DNA from: Melaminivora suipulveris
GTDB lineage: Bacteria; Pseudomonadota; Gammaproteobacteria; Burkholderiales; Burkholderiaceae_C
Direction: 5' to 3'
DNA: 64,000 nucleotides
Assembly: GCF_003008575.1 (NCBI RefSeq)
Contig: NZ_CP027667.1
Coordinates: 186,001-250,000 of the forward strand
Positions 8,131 to 17,263 of the stretch are shown in pieces. The notes under the pieces were generated by a model. The model searched no databases. It saw nothing but the letters and a program-made list of their open reading frames with translations, and was not told the DNA's origin. A program made the position numbers and the translations under genes. Numbering within the stretch: position 1 is the first letter of the stretch; each line of letters opens with the position of its first letter.

Positions 8131-10101
8131 CCCTTCAACTGTCGCGCCGGTTTCCAATGCTTCGATAGCCTCGCCCAGCTCCAGCCAGCGCTCTTCCAGC
8201 TGCTCGATCTCGTCGCCGCAGGCTTTCAGCCGGCGGCCGCAGTCGGCAATGTCGGCGGGCGGCAAGGGGGTGGCCAGGCGTTCCTCCAGCGCTGCCTTGT
8301 CGGCGGCCAGCGCCGCCAGGCGGGCATCCACCTGCGTCAGTTCTCGGCGCAGTGGGCGGGTTTTCTCTGCCAGTTGCTGGCGCGCCTGGGCGCTGGCCTT
8401 GCGCTGTTCGCGTCCGCTGCCGGTGGCCGGTCGGCTGGCTGTGGCCTCATCGTTGGCAGGTGCGTTGGCGATGCGCGCCGCCTCGCGCAGCCGGCGCGAT
8501 TCGTCCAGCAGGTAGCGCTGGTAGTCGTCCAGATCGCCGTCGAACGGGCCGACCACGCCGCAGCCCACCAGCCAGAAGTCCTCGCACACCGAGCGCAGCA
8601 GGGCCCGGTCGTGGCTGACCAGCATCACGGTGCCGTCGAAATCCTGCAGCGCCATGGCCAGCGCCTCGCGCGTGGCCAGATCCAGGTGGTTGGTGGGCTC
8701 GTCCAGCAGCAAGAGGTTGGGGCGCTGCCAGACGATCATGGCCAGCACCAGCCGGGCCTTTTCGCCGCCGCTCATGCTGCCCACGGGCTGGCGCACCATG
8801 TCGCCGGCAAAGTTGAAGCTGCCCAGGAAGTTGCGCAGTTCCTGCTCGCGCGACTGGGCTGCGTCGGCGCCGGTGTCCTTCGCCAGGCGCACCATGTGCG
8901 CCAGCGGATCCTCCTGCGGGCGCAGCACGTCCAGCTCTTGCTGGGCGAAATAGCCGATGGTCAGCCCCTTGCCCTCGGTCACCTGGCCCGCCAGCGGCGC
9001 CATCTCGCGCGCGATGGTCTTGACCAGGGTGGACTTGCCCTGGCCGTTGGCGCCCAGGATGCCGATGCGCTGGCCGGCCAGCACCGAGCGGTTCACACCG
9101 CGCAGGATCACGGTCTGCGCGCCGTCCTCATGGACATAGCCGAAGGACGCGTCGGTGATCGCCAGCATCGGGTTGGGCAGATTGGCCGGCTCGCGGAAGC
9201 TGAAGGTGAAGTCGGCGCTGGCCAGCACCGGCGCGATTTTCTCCATGCGCTCGATCTGCTTGACCCGGCTTTGCGCCTGCTTTGCCTTGGTGGCTTTGGC
9301 CTTGAAGCGGTCGATGAAGCTTTGCAGGTGGGCGATCTTGTCCTGCTGGCGCTCGTAGGAGGCCTGCTGCAGCACGATCTGCTGCGCGCGCAGCTCCTCG
9401 AAGCGGCTGTAGTTGCCGCCGTAGCGCGTGAGCTGGGCGCCCTCGATGTGCAGCGTGACGCTGGTGACCGCGTCCAGGAACTCGCGGTCGTGACTGATGA
9501 CGATCAGCGTGCCGGCGTAGCGCTTGAGCCAGGCCTCCAGCCAGACCAGGGCGTCCAGGTCCAGGTGGTTGGTGGGCTCGTCCAGCAGCAGCAGGTCGGA
9601 TGGCGCCATCAGCGCGCGCGCCAGCTGCAGGCGCATGCGCCAGCCGCCCGAGAAACTGTTCACCGGCTGCTCTAGCTGCGCCGGCGTAAAGCCCAGGCCC
9701 AGGATCAGCGTCTGCGCGCGCGCCGTGGCGTCGTGCGCGCCGGCATCGCCCAGGTCGGTATGCAGCTGGGCGATGGCCATGCCGTCGCCGCTGTGCTCGG
9801 CCGCGCGCAATCGGGTTTGCAATTCGTCCAGACGCGCGTCGCCGGCCAGCACGAAAGCGGTGGCGCCTTCGTCGGTCTCGGGCATCTCCTGAGCCACCTG
9901 GGCCATGCGCCACTGCGGCGGGATGAAAAACTCGCCGCCGTCCTCGTGGAGACGGCCGGCCAGCAAGGCGAACAGGGAGGACTTGCCGGCCCCGTTGCGC
10001 CCGACCAGGCCGATGTGTTCGCCAGGATTGAGGGTGACGGAGACTTGGTCCAGCAGCACGCGGCTGCCGCGGCGCAGGGTGACTTGGCTGAGGGTAATCA
10101 T
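8128..10101 (-). CDS. ABC-F family ATPase, YheS type
   Basis: 657 residues with two ABC domains and no membrane segments, as in ribosome-associated ABC-F proteins. Walker A motifs are GLVGRNGAGKSS (about residue 32) and GILGANGQGKST; signature motifs are FSGGWRMRL and MSGGEKARL; Walker B is LLLLDEPTNHLDL in both halves. The inter-domain linker contains the conserved RFKAKATKAKQAQSR. A charged coiled-coil tail (about residues 530-650) closes the protein. Start ATG at 10101 (MITLSQVTLRR) matches E. coli YheS. Its physiological role is not well defined; it acts in translation by analogy with other ABC-F proteins. Confidence 0.92.
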   Translation of the reverse strand: MITLSQVTLRRGSRVLLDQVSVTLNPGEHIGLVGRNGAGKSSLFALLAGRLHEDGGEFFIPPQWRMAQVAQEMPETDEGATAFVLAGDARLDELQTRLRAAEHSGDGMAIAQLHTDLGDAGAHDATARAQTLILGLGFTPAQLEQPVNSFSGGWRMRLQLARALMAPSDLLLLDEPTNHLDLDALVWLEAWLKRYAGTLIVISHDREFLDAVTSVTLHIEGAQLTRYGGNYSRFEELRAQQIVLQQASYERQQDKIAHLQSFIDRFKAKATKAKQAQSRVKQIERMEKIAPVLASADFTFSFREPANLPNPMLAITDASFGYVHEDGAQTVILRGVNRSVLAGQRIGILGANGQGKSTLVKTIAREMAPLAGQVTEGKGLTIGYFAQQELDVLRPQEDPLAHMVRLAKDTGADAAQSREQELRNFLGSFNFAGDMVRQPVGSMSGGEKARLVLAMIVWQRPNLLLLDEPTNHLDLATREALAMALQDFDGTVMLVSHDRALLRSVCEDFWLVGCGVVGPFDGDLDDYQRYLLDESRRLREAARIANAPANDEATASRPATGSGREQRKASAQARQQLAEKTRPLRRELTQVDARLAALAADKAALEERLATPLPPADIADCGRRLKACGDEIEQLEERWLELGEAIEALETGATVEG

Positions 10102-10162
10102 GGAGCGCGCGATTATCCGGCCGAAACCCCGGCACGGCTGCCTGCACCGGGCCAACAGGCTG

Positions 10163-11086
10163 TTAGGAGGAGGACTGCCCTTGCACCACCCCCAGCGCCC
10201 GCGCCGTCACCAGCAATACCTGCTCGTCGCCAGCGCTGGTGTCCAGCCAGAAAACCGGCAGCTGCGGGAAAGCGGCCTCGAAGTGCGGCTTTTCGTGGCC
10301 GATCTCCAGCACCAGCACGCCGTCGTCAGCAAGCTGCTCGGGCAGCGCCTGCAGCAGTTCGCGGATGAAGTCCATTCCGTCGCCGCCGCCGGCCAGCGCC
10401 AGTGCCGGCTCGGCGCGGTATTCGGGCGGCAGCTCGGCCATGCTCGCGGCGTTCACGTAGGGCGGGTTGCACAGCACCAGATCCCAGGGGCCGGGCGCCG
10501 CGGCCAGGCCGTCGCCCTGCGCCAGCGTGATGCGCTCCCCCAGGCCATGGCGGTCCACGTTGATGCGCGCCACGGCCAGAGCGCCGGGCGAGAGGTCGGC
10601 GCCGGTCACCTCGACCTCGGGCCAGGCCAGCGCTGCGAGCACCGCCAGGCTGCCGTTGCCGGTGCACAGGTCGAGCACGCGGTGCGTGCGGTCGCTCAGC
10701 CAGGGATCGATGCCGCCGTCCGCCAGCAGCTCGGCGATCAGGCTGCGCGGCACGATGGCGCGCTCGTCCACGTAGAACGACACGCCCTGCAGCCAGGCTT
10801 CACGCGTAAGGTAGGCGGCGGGCTTGCGGCTGGCGATGCGCTCTTCAAAAAGTAGAGCAACAGCGTGTTGATCCACGCCGGCTACCGGCCTTTTTGCCAC
10901 GGATTCCGGGGATTCGTCGAGCGCACTGTCCAGCGGCAGACCCAGGCGCCACAGGACCAGCCAGGCAGCCTCATCGCGCGCGTTGGTCGTGCCATGGCCG
11001 AAGGCTACGCCGGCCTGCAGCAGGCGCTGCTCGCCGCTGCGCACCAGCGCGGCGATGCTGTCTCCCACCACCAGGGCGGCACTCAT
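10163..11086 (-). CDS. prmB: 50S ribosomal protein L3 N5-glutamine methyltransferase PrmB
   Basis: 307 residues. Class I SAM methyltransferase that modifies a glutamine of ribosomal protein L3. The NPPY catalytic motif (LCNPPYVNAASM) and the SAM-binding LDLCTGNGSLAV are present. FYVDERAIVPRS and EYRAEPALALAGG are the PrmB forms of these motifs; PrmC (HemK) differs, so release-factor methylation is unlikely. Residues about 63-81, between the N-terminal helical domain and AAYLTREAW, come from a dispersed repeat copy and lengthen the linker. ATG at 11086 is chosen; the ORF extends further upstream without homology. Confidence 0.9.
   Translation of the reverse strand: MSAALVVGDSIAALVRSGEQRLLQAGVAFGHGTTNARDEAAWLVLWRLGLPLDSALDESPESVAKRPVAGVDQHAVALLFEERIASRKPAAYLTREAWLQGVSFYVDERAIVPRSLIAELLADGGIDPWLSDRTHRVLDLCTGNGSLAVLAALAWPEVEVTGADLSPGALAVARINVDRHGLGERITLAQGDGLAAAPGPWDLVLCNPPYVNAASMAELPPEYRAEPALALAGGGDGMDFIRELLQALPEQLADDGVLVLEIGHEKPHFEAAFPQLPVFWLDTSAGDEQVLLVTARALGVVQGQSSS
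10846..10899 (+). repeat. Dispersed repeat copy inside prmB
   Basis: Contains AGCAACAGCGTGTTGATC and CACGCCGGCTACCGGCC followed by TTTTTGCCA, matching the core of the dispersed repeat. It is in frame with prmB on the opposite strand and codes for about 18 extra residues. Confidence 0.8.
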
Positions 11087-11147
11087 GCGCCCCGACGCAC
11101 TGAAGAGCAGCGGTCCGAAAAATGCGAAAACGTGTCGGCGGCGTGGC

Positions 11148-12320
11148 TCATTGCGGATGAACGTCCAGGACGATCTCAGTAAAGGACGGCGCGTCGTCCT
11201 CGGCGGCTGCCGCAGCCTGGCTGGCCGCATTGCCTTCGCGCGTGGCGACGTCGAAGTCATTTTGCAGGCGCCACATCAGGTTGGTGGGCGAATCGGCGTA
11301 CGCCAGGCCTTCCTTGCGGTCAATGCGGCCGTCGACGATCAGTTGCGCCAGCGACTGCTCGAAGGTCTGCGAGCCCTCGGCCATGGACTTCTCCAGCGCA
11401 TCGCGCACGCCGGAAAAGTCGCCCTGCTCGATCATCTCGGCCACCAGCTTGGTGTTGAGCATGATCTCCACCGCTGGCACACGCTCGCCGCTGATGGTAC
11501 GGATCAGCCGTTGCGAAACGATGGCGCGCAGCGCCGAGGCCAGGTCGCCAAGCATGGTGGCGCGCACCTCTACCGGGTAGAACGACAGGATGCGGTTGAG
11601 TGCGTGGTAGCTGTTGTTGCCGTGTAGCGTCGCCAGGCACAGATGGCCTGACTGGGCGTAGGCGATGGCAGCGGACATGGTCTCGCGGTCGCGGATCTCG
11701 CCGATCAGGATCACGTCGGGCGCCTGGCGCAGGGCATTCTTGAGCGCGGTCTGCAGCGACTGCGTGTCGCTGCCGATCTCGCGCTGGTTGACGATCGATT
11801 TCTTGTTCTTGAACTGGTATTCGATCGGGTCCTCCACGGTCAGGATGTGGCCGGTGGTGGATTCGTTGCGTTCATCGAGCATGGCCGCCAGCGTGGTCGA
11901 CTTGCCCGAACCGGTAGCGCCCACGATCAGGATCAGGCCGCGCTTTTGCAGCGCCAGCTCGCCCAGGAGCGGTGGCAACCCGAGGGTGGGCAGTTTGGGG
12001 ATCTGCTGGGCGATGAAGCGGATCACCACGGCCACCGTGCCGCGCTGGCGCATGGCGCTGATGCGAAAGCGCCCGACGCCGGCCAGCGGCACGCCCATGT
12101 TCAGCTCACCGGTCTCCTGCAGTTCCTCCACGCGGTCGGGGGGCACGATTTCCGACAGCAGGTTCAAGGGGGCATCCACCGGCAGCAGCTGGCTGTTGAT
12201 GGGGACGCACTCGCCGTTGATCTTGATCAGTGCCGGCGCGTTGGCCGACAGGTACACGTCGGAGGCCTTCTTCTCGGCCATCAGGCGCAGGATGCGTTCC
12301 ATGGTGCCCATCGTGCTCAT
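11148..12320 (-). CDS. pilU: Type IV pilus retraction ATPase, PilU/PilT family
   Basis: 390 residues. Hexameric cytoplasmic ATPase that helps retract type IV pili. Walker A is [10 protein letters not shown], followed by EDPIEYQF (Asp box), [11 protein letters not shown] (Walker B) and [11 protein letters not shown] (His box). The C-terminal tail of about 50 residues beyond the ATPase core favours PilU over PilT. The start at 12320 has AAGGAAA upstream. No other pil gene is in the window, and the gene diverges from the chemoreceptor; the 224 nt between the two starts contain no evident gene. Confidence 0.88.
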   Translation of the reverse strand: MSTMGTMERILRLMAEKKASDVYLSANAPALIKINGECVPINSQLLPVDAPLNLLSEIVPPDRVEELQETGELNMGVPLAGVGRFRISAMRQRGTVAVVIRFIAQQIPKLPTLGLPPLLGELALQKRGLILIVGATGSGKSTTLAAMLDERNESTTGHILTVEDPIEYQFKNKKSIVNQREIGSDTQSLQTALKNALRQAPDVILIGEIRDRETMSAAIAYAQSGHLCLATLHGNNSYHALNRILSFYPVEVRATMLGDLASALRAIVSQRLIRTISGERVPAVEIMLNTKLVAEMIEQGDFSGVRDALEKSMAEGSQTFEQSLAQLIVDGRIDRKEGLAYADSPTNLMWRLQNDFDVATREGNAASQAAAAAEDDAPSFTEIVLDVHPQ

Positions 12321-12544
12321 GGCAGGTTTTCCTTCATCGGGGGCCGGACGCGCGGTGTGGCACGCTGGCGGGTCTTCGTGGGCGGGATTATCGAACACCG
12401 CTTGCGGCGGGATGTGGTACGGGTTTGCCACGGCTGCGCGCCTCAACGGGGGTCAGCCCCAGGGGGCTTGTTTGTTACCGCAAGTATCATGATCGCCACG
12501 GCAGCCGTGCAGTGAAACATGGTCTGAACAGGAGACACGAGACG

Positions 12545-14053
12545 ATGGAAGATGCGATTTTTTTGCGCCCCGGCGTGTGGCTGTTGGGCCGCGTGGGGCT
12601 GGGTGGGCGGGTGTTGTGTCTGGCGGTGGTGGCCACGGCGGCGCTGCTCGCGCTCGCGGCTGCCCAGGCATGGCTGCCGCAAGCCGTGTGGCCGTTGTGC
12701 CTGGCCTTCGTGGTGGCGATCGCCTACCTGGCAGCGGCGCTGTGGGCCGGCGTGGCCACGCCGCTGGCGCGACTGCGCGACGCCCTGGAGCGCGCCGCGC
12801 AAGGGGATTTGTGCGCGCGCGCCGGCCTGACCGGCAGCGACGAGCTGGCGCTCCTGGGCGTGCAGCTCGACCATCTGGTGCTGGGCTTGTCGGGCGCAGT
12901 GGCCGATATCCGCAGCAATGCGGCGCTGGTCGGCCACGCTGGCGCCAGTCTGGCGCAGGACAACGCGGCCCTGTCCAGCCGTACCGAGCAGCAGGCCAGC
13001 AGCCTGGAGCAGACTGCGGCCAGCGTCGAGGAATTGACTGCCGGCATCGCCAACACCAGCCAGGCCGCCCAGGTGGCGGCCCGCGAAGCCGCCGAAGTGC
13101 GCCGCCGTGCCGAGGAAGGCAGCCAGGGCATGGCCCGCGCCGTGGCCTCGGTGCAGGCCATCGAAGCCGGTGCGCGGCGCATGGGCGAGATCATTGGTGT
13201 GATCGACTCCATCGCATTTCAGACCAACATCCTGGCGCTCAACGCCGCCGTGGAGGCGGCGCGCGCTGGCGAGCAGGGCCGCGGCTTTGCCGTCGTGGCC
13301 AGCGAGGTGCGCACGCTGGCCGGCCGCTCGGCCGAGGCGGCGCGCGAGATCCGTGCGCTGATCCAGGCGTCGGTGCAGCAGGTGCAGGACAGCGGCTCGT
13401 TGATCCGTTCGGCTGGCGAAGTCATCAAGCTCGCGGCCGATGGCATCCGCGCTGTGGCCAGCCATGTCGGCGAGATCTCGCACTCGGTGGCCGAGCAGGA
13501 GACAGGCCTGCGCGAAATCAACGTGGCCGTGCAGCACCTGGATCAGCTCACGCAGCACAACGCGCGCATGGTCGAGGAGGCGCTGGAGCAGGCCCGCGTC
13601 CTGCAAAGCCGCGCGCAGTCGCTGTCCGGCGCGGTGCAGGTCTTTCGGCTGCAGCAAGGCACGGCCGAGGAGGCCGTGGCGCTGGTGGCCCGTGCCGCAG
13701 CGCTGCACCGCGGGCGCGATCGGGCCGGCTTTCTACGTACGCTCACCGATCCAGGGCAGCCGTTTCACGACCGGGACATGTACGTCTTCGCGCTGGACGC
13801 CGCAGGCACCTATCTGGCCTTTGGCGGCAACCCGGCCAAGGTCGGCACGCGGGTGCAGGACCTCGCCGGCGTGGATGGCGAGGCGCTGCTGCGTTCCATC
13901 ATTGCCCAGGCCGAGCGCGGGCCGGGCTGGGTGGAATACGACATCGGCAACCCCGCGACCGGGGTGGTGCAGGCCAAGATGTCGTTCGTTCAGCAGGCGG
14001 GCGACATATATCTGGGCTGCGGCGTCTACAAGAGTCTTTCGGCGCCGAGCTGA
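12545..14053 (+). CDS. Methyl-accepting chemotaxis protein with a C-terminal Cache-like domain
   Basis: 502 residues. Two closely spaced membrane segments (about 20-43 and 47-68) leave almost no periplasmic loop. They are followed by a HAMP-like region (about 70-120) and a long signalling helix with the conserved hairpin tip ([20 protein letters not shown], about 220-240). After the signalling domain comes a soluble module of about 115 residues (385-500) with [20 protein letters not shown] and the ending [11 protein letters not shown]. This looks like a single Cache fold. Cache domains are normally periplasmic and N-terminal; here topology predicts a cytoplasmic, C-terminal sensor. Start 12545 follows AGGAGACACGAG. 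Ligand unknown. Confidence 0.88.
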   Translation: MEDAIFLRPGVWLLGRVGLGGRVLCLAVVATAALLALAAAQAWLPQAVWPLCLAFVVAIAYLAAALWAGVATPLARLRDALERAAQGDLCARAGLTGSDELALLGVQLDHLVLGLSGAVADIRSNAALVGHAGASLAQDNAALSSRTEQQASSLEQTAASVEELTAGIANTSQAAQVAAREAAEVRRRAEEGSQGMARAVASVQAIEAGARRMGEIIGVIDSIAFQTNILALNAAVEAARAGEQGRGFAVVASEVRTLAGRSAEAAREIRALIQASVQQVQDSGSLIRSAGEVIKLAADGIRAVASHVGEISHSVAEQETGLREINVAVQHLDQLTQHNARMVEEALEQARVLQSRAQSLSGAVQVFRLQQGTAEEAVALVARAAALHRGRDRAGFLRTLTDPGQPFHDRDMYVFALDAAGTYLAFGGNPAKVGTRVQDLAGVDGEALLRSIIAQAERGPGWVEYDIGNPATGVVQAKMSFVQQAGDIYLGCGVYKSLSAPS

Positions 14054-14062
14054 ACAAGACCC

Positions 14063-14698
14063 TCAGCGCTGCGCATCGTCGCCACGCTGCGCCCGCGCGC
14101 GCGCCAGCGCCGCGGCGACGGCCGCGCGCTTGTCACCCGCACCGGCCACCGCCGATGGCACGGCGGATCGCTCATCCGCGCCGGCCTTGCGGCGCTGGTG
14201 CGCGCCGTGGCGCATGCGCGCCTGGGCCGCCTGCTGCGGCGTCCACGCCTGCCAGCCGGTCCGCGCGCCGGTGGCGGCTTCCATGCGGATGCAGTCGACC
14301 GGGCAAGCCGGCAGGCACAACTCGCAGCCCGTGCAGTGCTGCGCCACGACGGTGTGCATGCGCTTGTTCAGCCCGACGATGGCGTCCACCGGGCAGGCCT
14401 GCAGGCACAGGGTGCAACCGATGCACCAGTCCTCGTCGATGACAGCCACGCCGCGCGGCGCCTCCGCGCCACAGTCGGGGTCCAGCGCCGCCAGCGCTTG
14501 CCCGGTCAGCGCCGCCAGCCGCGCGATGCCTTCATCGCCGCCCGGCGGGCAGCGGTTGATGGCGGCCGCGCCATCGGCCACCGCCTGGGCGTAAGAGGCG
14601 CAGTCCGGATAGCCGCAGCGCGTGCATTGCGTCTGGGGCAGCGCGGCGTCGATGCGCGCCGCCAGACCGTGCAGGAAAGGTCCGGCGGGCGCCGGCAT
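14063..14698 (-). CDS. rnfB: RnfB/RsxB-like ferredoxin protein without membrane anchor
   Basis: 211 residues. An N-terminal Fe4-S4 domain of RnfB type ([14 protein letters not shown]...CPPGG, residues about 25-53) is followed by two [4Fe-4S] ferredoxin motifs, [12 protein letters not shown] and [13 protein letters not shown] basic Ala/Arg-rich tail ends the protein. The hydrophobic N-terminal segment of canonical RnfB is missing and no other rnf genes are nearby, so this is the stand-alone electron-transfer form. It begins 8 nt after the phaZ stop in the same orientation and is probably co-transcribed with it. Confidence 0.85.
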   Translation of the reverse strand: MPAPAGPFLHGLAARIDAALPQTQCTRCGYPDCASYAQAVADGAAAINRCPPGGDEGIARLAALTGQALAALDPDCGAEAPRGVAVIDEDWCIGCTLCLQACPVDAIVGLNKRMHTVVAQHCTGCELCLPACPVDCIRMEAATGARTGWQAWTPQQAAQARMRHGAHQRRKAGADERSAVPSAVAGAGDKRAAVAAALARARAQRGDDAQR

Positions 14699-14706
14699 GG
14701 TCCGGC

Positions 14707-16026
14707 TCAAGCGGCGACGTGCAGCCCGCCGGTGCCCGTGCGCTTGTGCACCAGGGCCACGGGGGTGTTGTGCGCCAGGATGAAATCGCGCACCTGCGGA
14801 TAGACGTTTTCGCGCCAGCGACGCCCGCTGAAGATGCCGTAATGGCCCGCGCCGCGCACTTCCAGGTGCTGGCGGTCGGCAGCCGAGATGCCGGAGCACA
14901 GGTCGTGCGCAGCCTGCGTCTGGCCGCAGCCGGAGATGTCGTCCAGCTCGCCCTCGACGGTGAACAGCGCAGAGCCCGTAATGTCCTGCGGGCGCACACG
15001 CTCGGTTTTGCCTTCGGGCGAGACGACGTCCCAGGTGCCGTTGACCAGGCTGAAGTCCTGGAACACCGTGCGAATGGTCTGCAGGTAGTAGTGCGCATCC
15101 ATGTCCAGCACGGCGTTATATTCGTCGTAGAACTTGCGGTGCGCCTCGGCGCTGGCGTCGTCGCCCTTGACCAGGTTCTTGAAATAGTCGTAATGGCTGG
15201 TGGCGTGGCGGTCCGGGTTCATGGCGATGAAGCCCGAATGCTGCAAAAAGCCGGGGTAGACCATGCGCCCGGCACCAGGGAACTTGCTGGGGACACGGTA
15301 GATGACGTTGTTTTCGAACCACTCGAAGCTGCGCTCCGTGGCCAGGTTGTTCACCGCCGTGGGCGATCGGCGCGCGTCGATCGGCCCGCCCATCATGGTC
15401 ATGCTCAAAGGCGTGGTCTCGCCGCGGCTGGCCATCAGCGATATGCCCGCCAGCACCGGCACCGTGGGCTGGCACACGCTCATGACGTGGCAATTGCCGT
15501 ACTTGCCCTGCAGGTGGCGGATGAACTCCTGCACGTAGTTGACGTAGCCGTCCAGGTGGAAGTCGCCATCGGCCAGCGGCACGGTGCGCGCATTCTTCCA
15601 GTCGGTGATGTAGACCTTGTGCCCGCCGAGCATCGTGCGGACGGTCTCGCGCAAAAGCGTCGCGTAGTGCCCGGACAGCGGCGCCACGACCAGCACCACG
15701 GGCTGATTCTTGAGCTTGGTCAGGGTGGCTGGATCGTCAGAAAAGCGTTTGAACCGGCGCAACTCGCAAAACGCCTTGTCCATCTCCACCCGCTCGTGGA
15801 TGGCGACTTCGACGCCGTCGACCTGGACGGTGCGGATGCCGAATTCGGGTTTTTCGTAATCCTTGCCCAGGCGATAGAGCAGGTCGTAACCCGCCGACAC
15901 GCGGTGACCGAGCTGCGTGCGGCTGATCGGGTTGAGGGGGTTGCCGTAGAACTTTGCGGTGGCCTGCGCGAGGTCTGCAAACGGTTCCATCAGAGTGCGC
16001 TGGGTTTCGTAGAAGGTGTACAGCAT
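14707..16026 (-). CDS. phaZ: Intracellular poly(3-hydroxybutyrate) depolymerase PhaZ
   Basis: 439 residues. Degrades stored PHB granules. The nucleophile is a cysteine in SVCQP (Cys185) rather than a lipase-box serine, as in the intracellular short-chain-length depolymerases (PhaZa1 type of Cupriavidus). Probable triad partners are the Asp in GELDDISG and the His in [10 protein letters not shown]. No signal peptide is present, consistent with a cytoplasmic location. It complements the phaCAB operon at 4.0-7.8 kb. The 163 nt between this gene and the upstream RelA-like gene show no clear gene. Confidence 0.95.
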   Translation of the reverse strand: MLYTFYETQRTLMEPFADLAQATAKFYGNPLNPISRTQLGHRVSAGYDLLYRLGKDYEKPEFGIRTVQVDGVEVAIHERVEMDKAFCELRRFKRFSDDPATLTKLKNQPVVLVVAPLSGHYATLLRETVRTMLGGHKVYITDWKNARTVPLADGDFHLDGYVNYVQEFIRHLQGKYGNCHVMSVCQPTVPVLAGISLMASRGETTPLSMTMMGGPIDARRSPTAVNNLATERSFEWFENNVIYRVPSKFPGAGRMVYPGFLQHSGFIAMNPDRHATSHYDYFKNLVKGDDASAEAHRKFYDEYNAVLDMDAHYYLQTIRTVFQDFSLVNGTWDVVSPEGKTERVRPQDITGSALFTVEGELDDISGCGQTQAAHDLCSGISAADRQHLEVRGAGHYGIFSGRRWRENVYPQVRDFILAHNTPVALVHKRTGTGGLHVAA

Positions 16027-16189
16027 GGGGACGTAAACGGTTGTTGCAAAGCAATATATCAGCTACCGGAGCGCCGCGCCGGCGGTGCTAATACTGATGG
16101 CGGACGGCCGCGCACGGGGCAGGCAGTTTTCTGGACGCTATTTTTATGGTAGCGCTGGGAGCGTTCTTGTCGGATTCCTGCGCGCACCG

Positions 16190-17239
16190 TCATAGTGTTT
16201 CAGCTTGCAGCCAGGTCTCGAAAGCGTCCCGCGCACTGTTGCGCAATGCCCTACGAAAGACGGTCCTGTCCTTCAGATACAGACAGTGGCGCACCATGGT
16301 GAAAGCGTTGAAGCTGCCCTGCGGGTTGACGCGCTCGTAATGCTGACGGTAGCGCTTGACGGTGCCCACCGTCTCGCGCATCAGGCCATTGAACTGGGCG
16401 CGCGTGAGCGCCGGCGCCCAGCCGTGGATCTCGTCCACGAACTGGTCCACACGCACCGGGTCGAACTCGTGCTCGGGAAAGAAATGCTGCGCGATGCGCA
16501 AAAAACTGAAGGCGTTGAGCTGCGTGGCCGGACTGGCGGCAGGCGCAGTCTCGGCCTCGTCGCTCTCTTCGCCCGCTCGGCGCAGTTCGGCTTCCGTCGC
16601 ATCGCGTATCTGGCGGAACTCGCGGTCTGCCAGTTCAAACAGCGCCGACAGAACGTTGATGCGCCGCTTGAGTTCCGGCGGGATGGATTTCTTGTACTTG
16701 ATCCGATGGTCCAGCACGCTCCAGGCGTCCTGGATGATGGTGCGCACCTGCAGCTCGAACGGCGCACCGGCGTGCTCGGGCAGCGGCTGGGCCAGCGCTT
16801 TCGAGGGCTTCAGCCGCAAGTCGAGGTGCAGGCCCTTGTAGCCAAAAGCCGACTCCGTGCCCTGCATGGCGCTGGTCTTGTCGGTCACGTCGATGACATC
16901 GAAATACTCGCGCACGATGCGCGCGACCTTGGGCAGCTCGTCCTCGTACAGGCACACCACGCGCACGCCGATCAGGTCGGTGATGTGCTCCCAGATCTGG
17001 TAGGGCGCGCCGCTTTCCTCCAGCGCCGCGCGGTACTTGCGGGCGAACTTGCGCAGGCACTCGTCGCGATCCTTCACACGCCCTTCGATCTTGGCGATCT
17101 CGATGTCGCCCGCAGCCGCCAGCAGGGCTTGCAGCCGGGCCACGTGCAAGGCGCAGGCCAGCTCCAGCGACGTGCGCTCGCTGTCGTAGCGGGCATGAAA
17201 GGCAGCTTCCTCGGGGGTCAGACGGGCGGTATCAGGCAT
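16190..17239 (-). CDS. Single-domain RelA/SpoT-type nucleotide pyrophosphokinase
   Basis: 349 residues. Contains the RelA_SpoT synthetase domain (about residues 40-210): GRVKDRDECLRKFARKY, ITDLIGVRVVCLYEDEL, GYKGLHLDLRL and FELQVRTIIQDAWSVLDH. There is no HD hydrolase, TGS or ACT domain, so it belongs with the small alarmone synthetases rather than with long RelA/SpoT. The C-terminal 140 residues (after AETAPAASPAT) are mostly helical and form an extension I cannot assign. Expected reaction: pyrophosphate transfer from ATP to GDP/GTP or another nucleotide. It starts 24 nt after the dusA stop, so the two are probably co-transcribed. Confidence 0.82.
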   Translation of the reverse strand: MPDTARLTPEEAAFHARYDSERTSLELACALHVARLQALLAAAGDIEIAKIEGRVKDRDECLRKFARKYRAALEESGAPYQIWEHITDLIGVRVVCLYEDELPKVARIVREYFDVIDVTDKTSAMQGTESAFGYKGLHLDLRLKPSKALAQPLPEHAGAPFELQVRTIIQDAWSVLDHRIKYKKSIPPELKRRINVLSALFELADREFRQIRDATEAELRRAGEESDEAETAPAASPATQLNAFSFLRIAQHFFPEHEFDPVRVDQFVDEIHGWAPALTRAQFNGLMRETVGTVKRYRQHYERVNPQGSFNAFTMVRHCLYLKDRTVFRRALRNSARDAFETWLQAETL

Positions 17240-17263
17240 GCAAGGCAGCGATGGGGCGGCAGT

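Noticed and set aside
10163..11260. Calling the SAM methyltransferase PrmC (HemK)
   Set aside because: The motifs around NPPY and FYVDERAIVPRS are of the PrmB (ribosomal L3) type, and no prfA is adjacent.
12455..12468. Hairpin AGCCCC-AG-GGGGCT upstream of the chemoreceptor
   Set aside because: The 2 nt loop and lack of a T tract make it a poor terminator. No regulatory context was found.
16130..16200. Possible additional copy of the dispersed repeat between phaZ and the RelA-like gene
   Set aside because: GCTATTTTTATGGTAGCGCT and a later TGTCGGA are similar in spirit, but the core GCTTGATCCACGCC and CGACTGA parts are not convincing.
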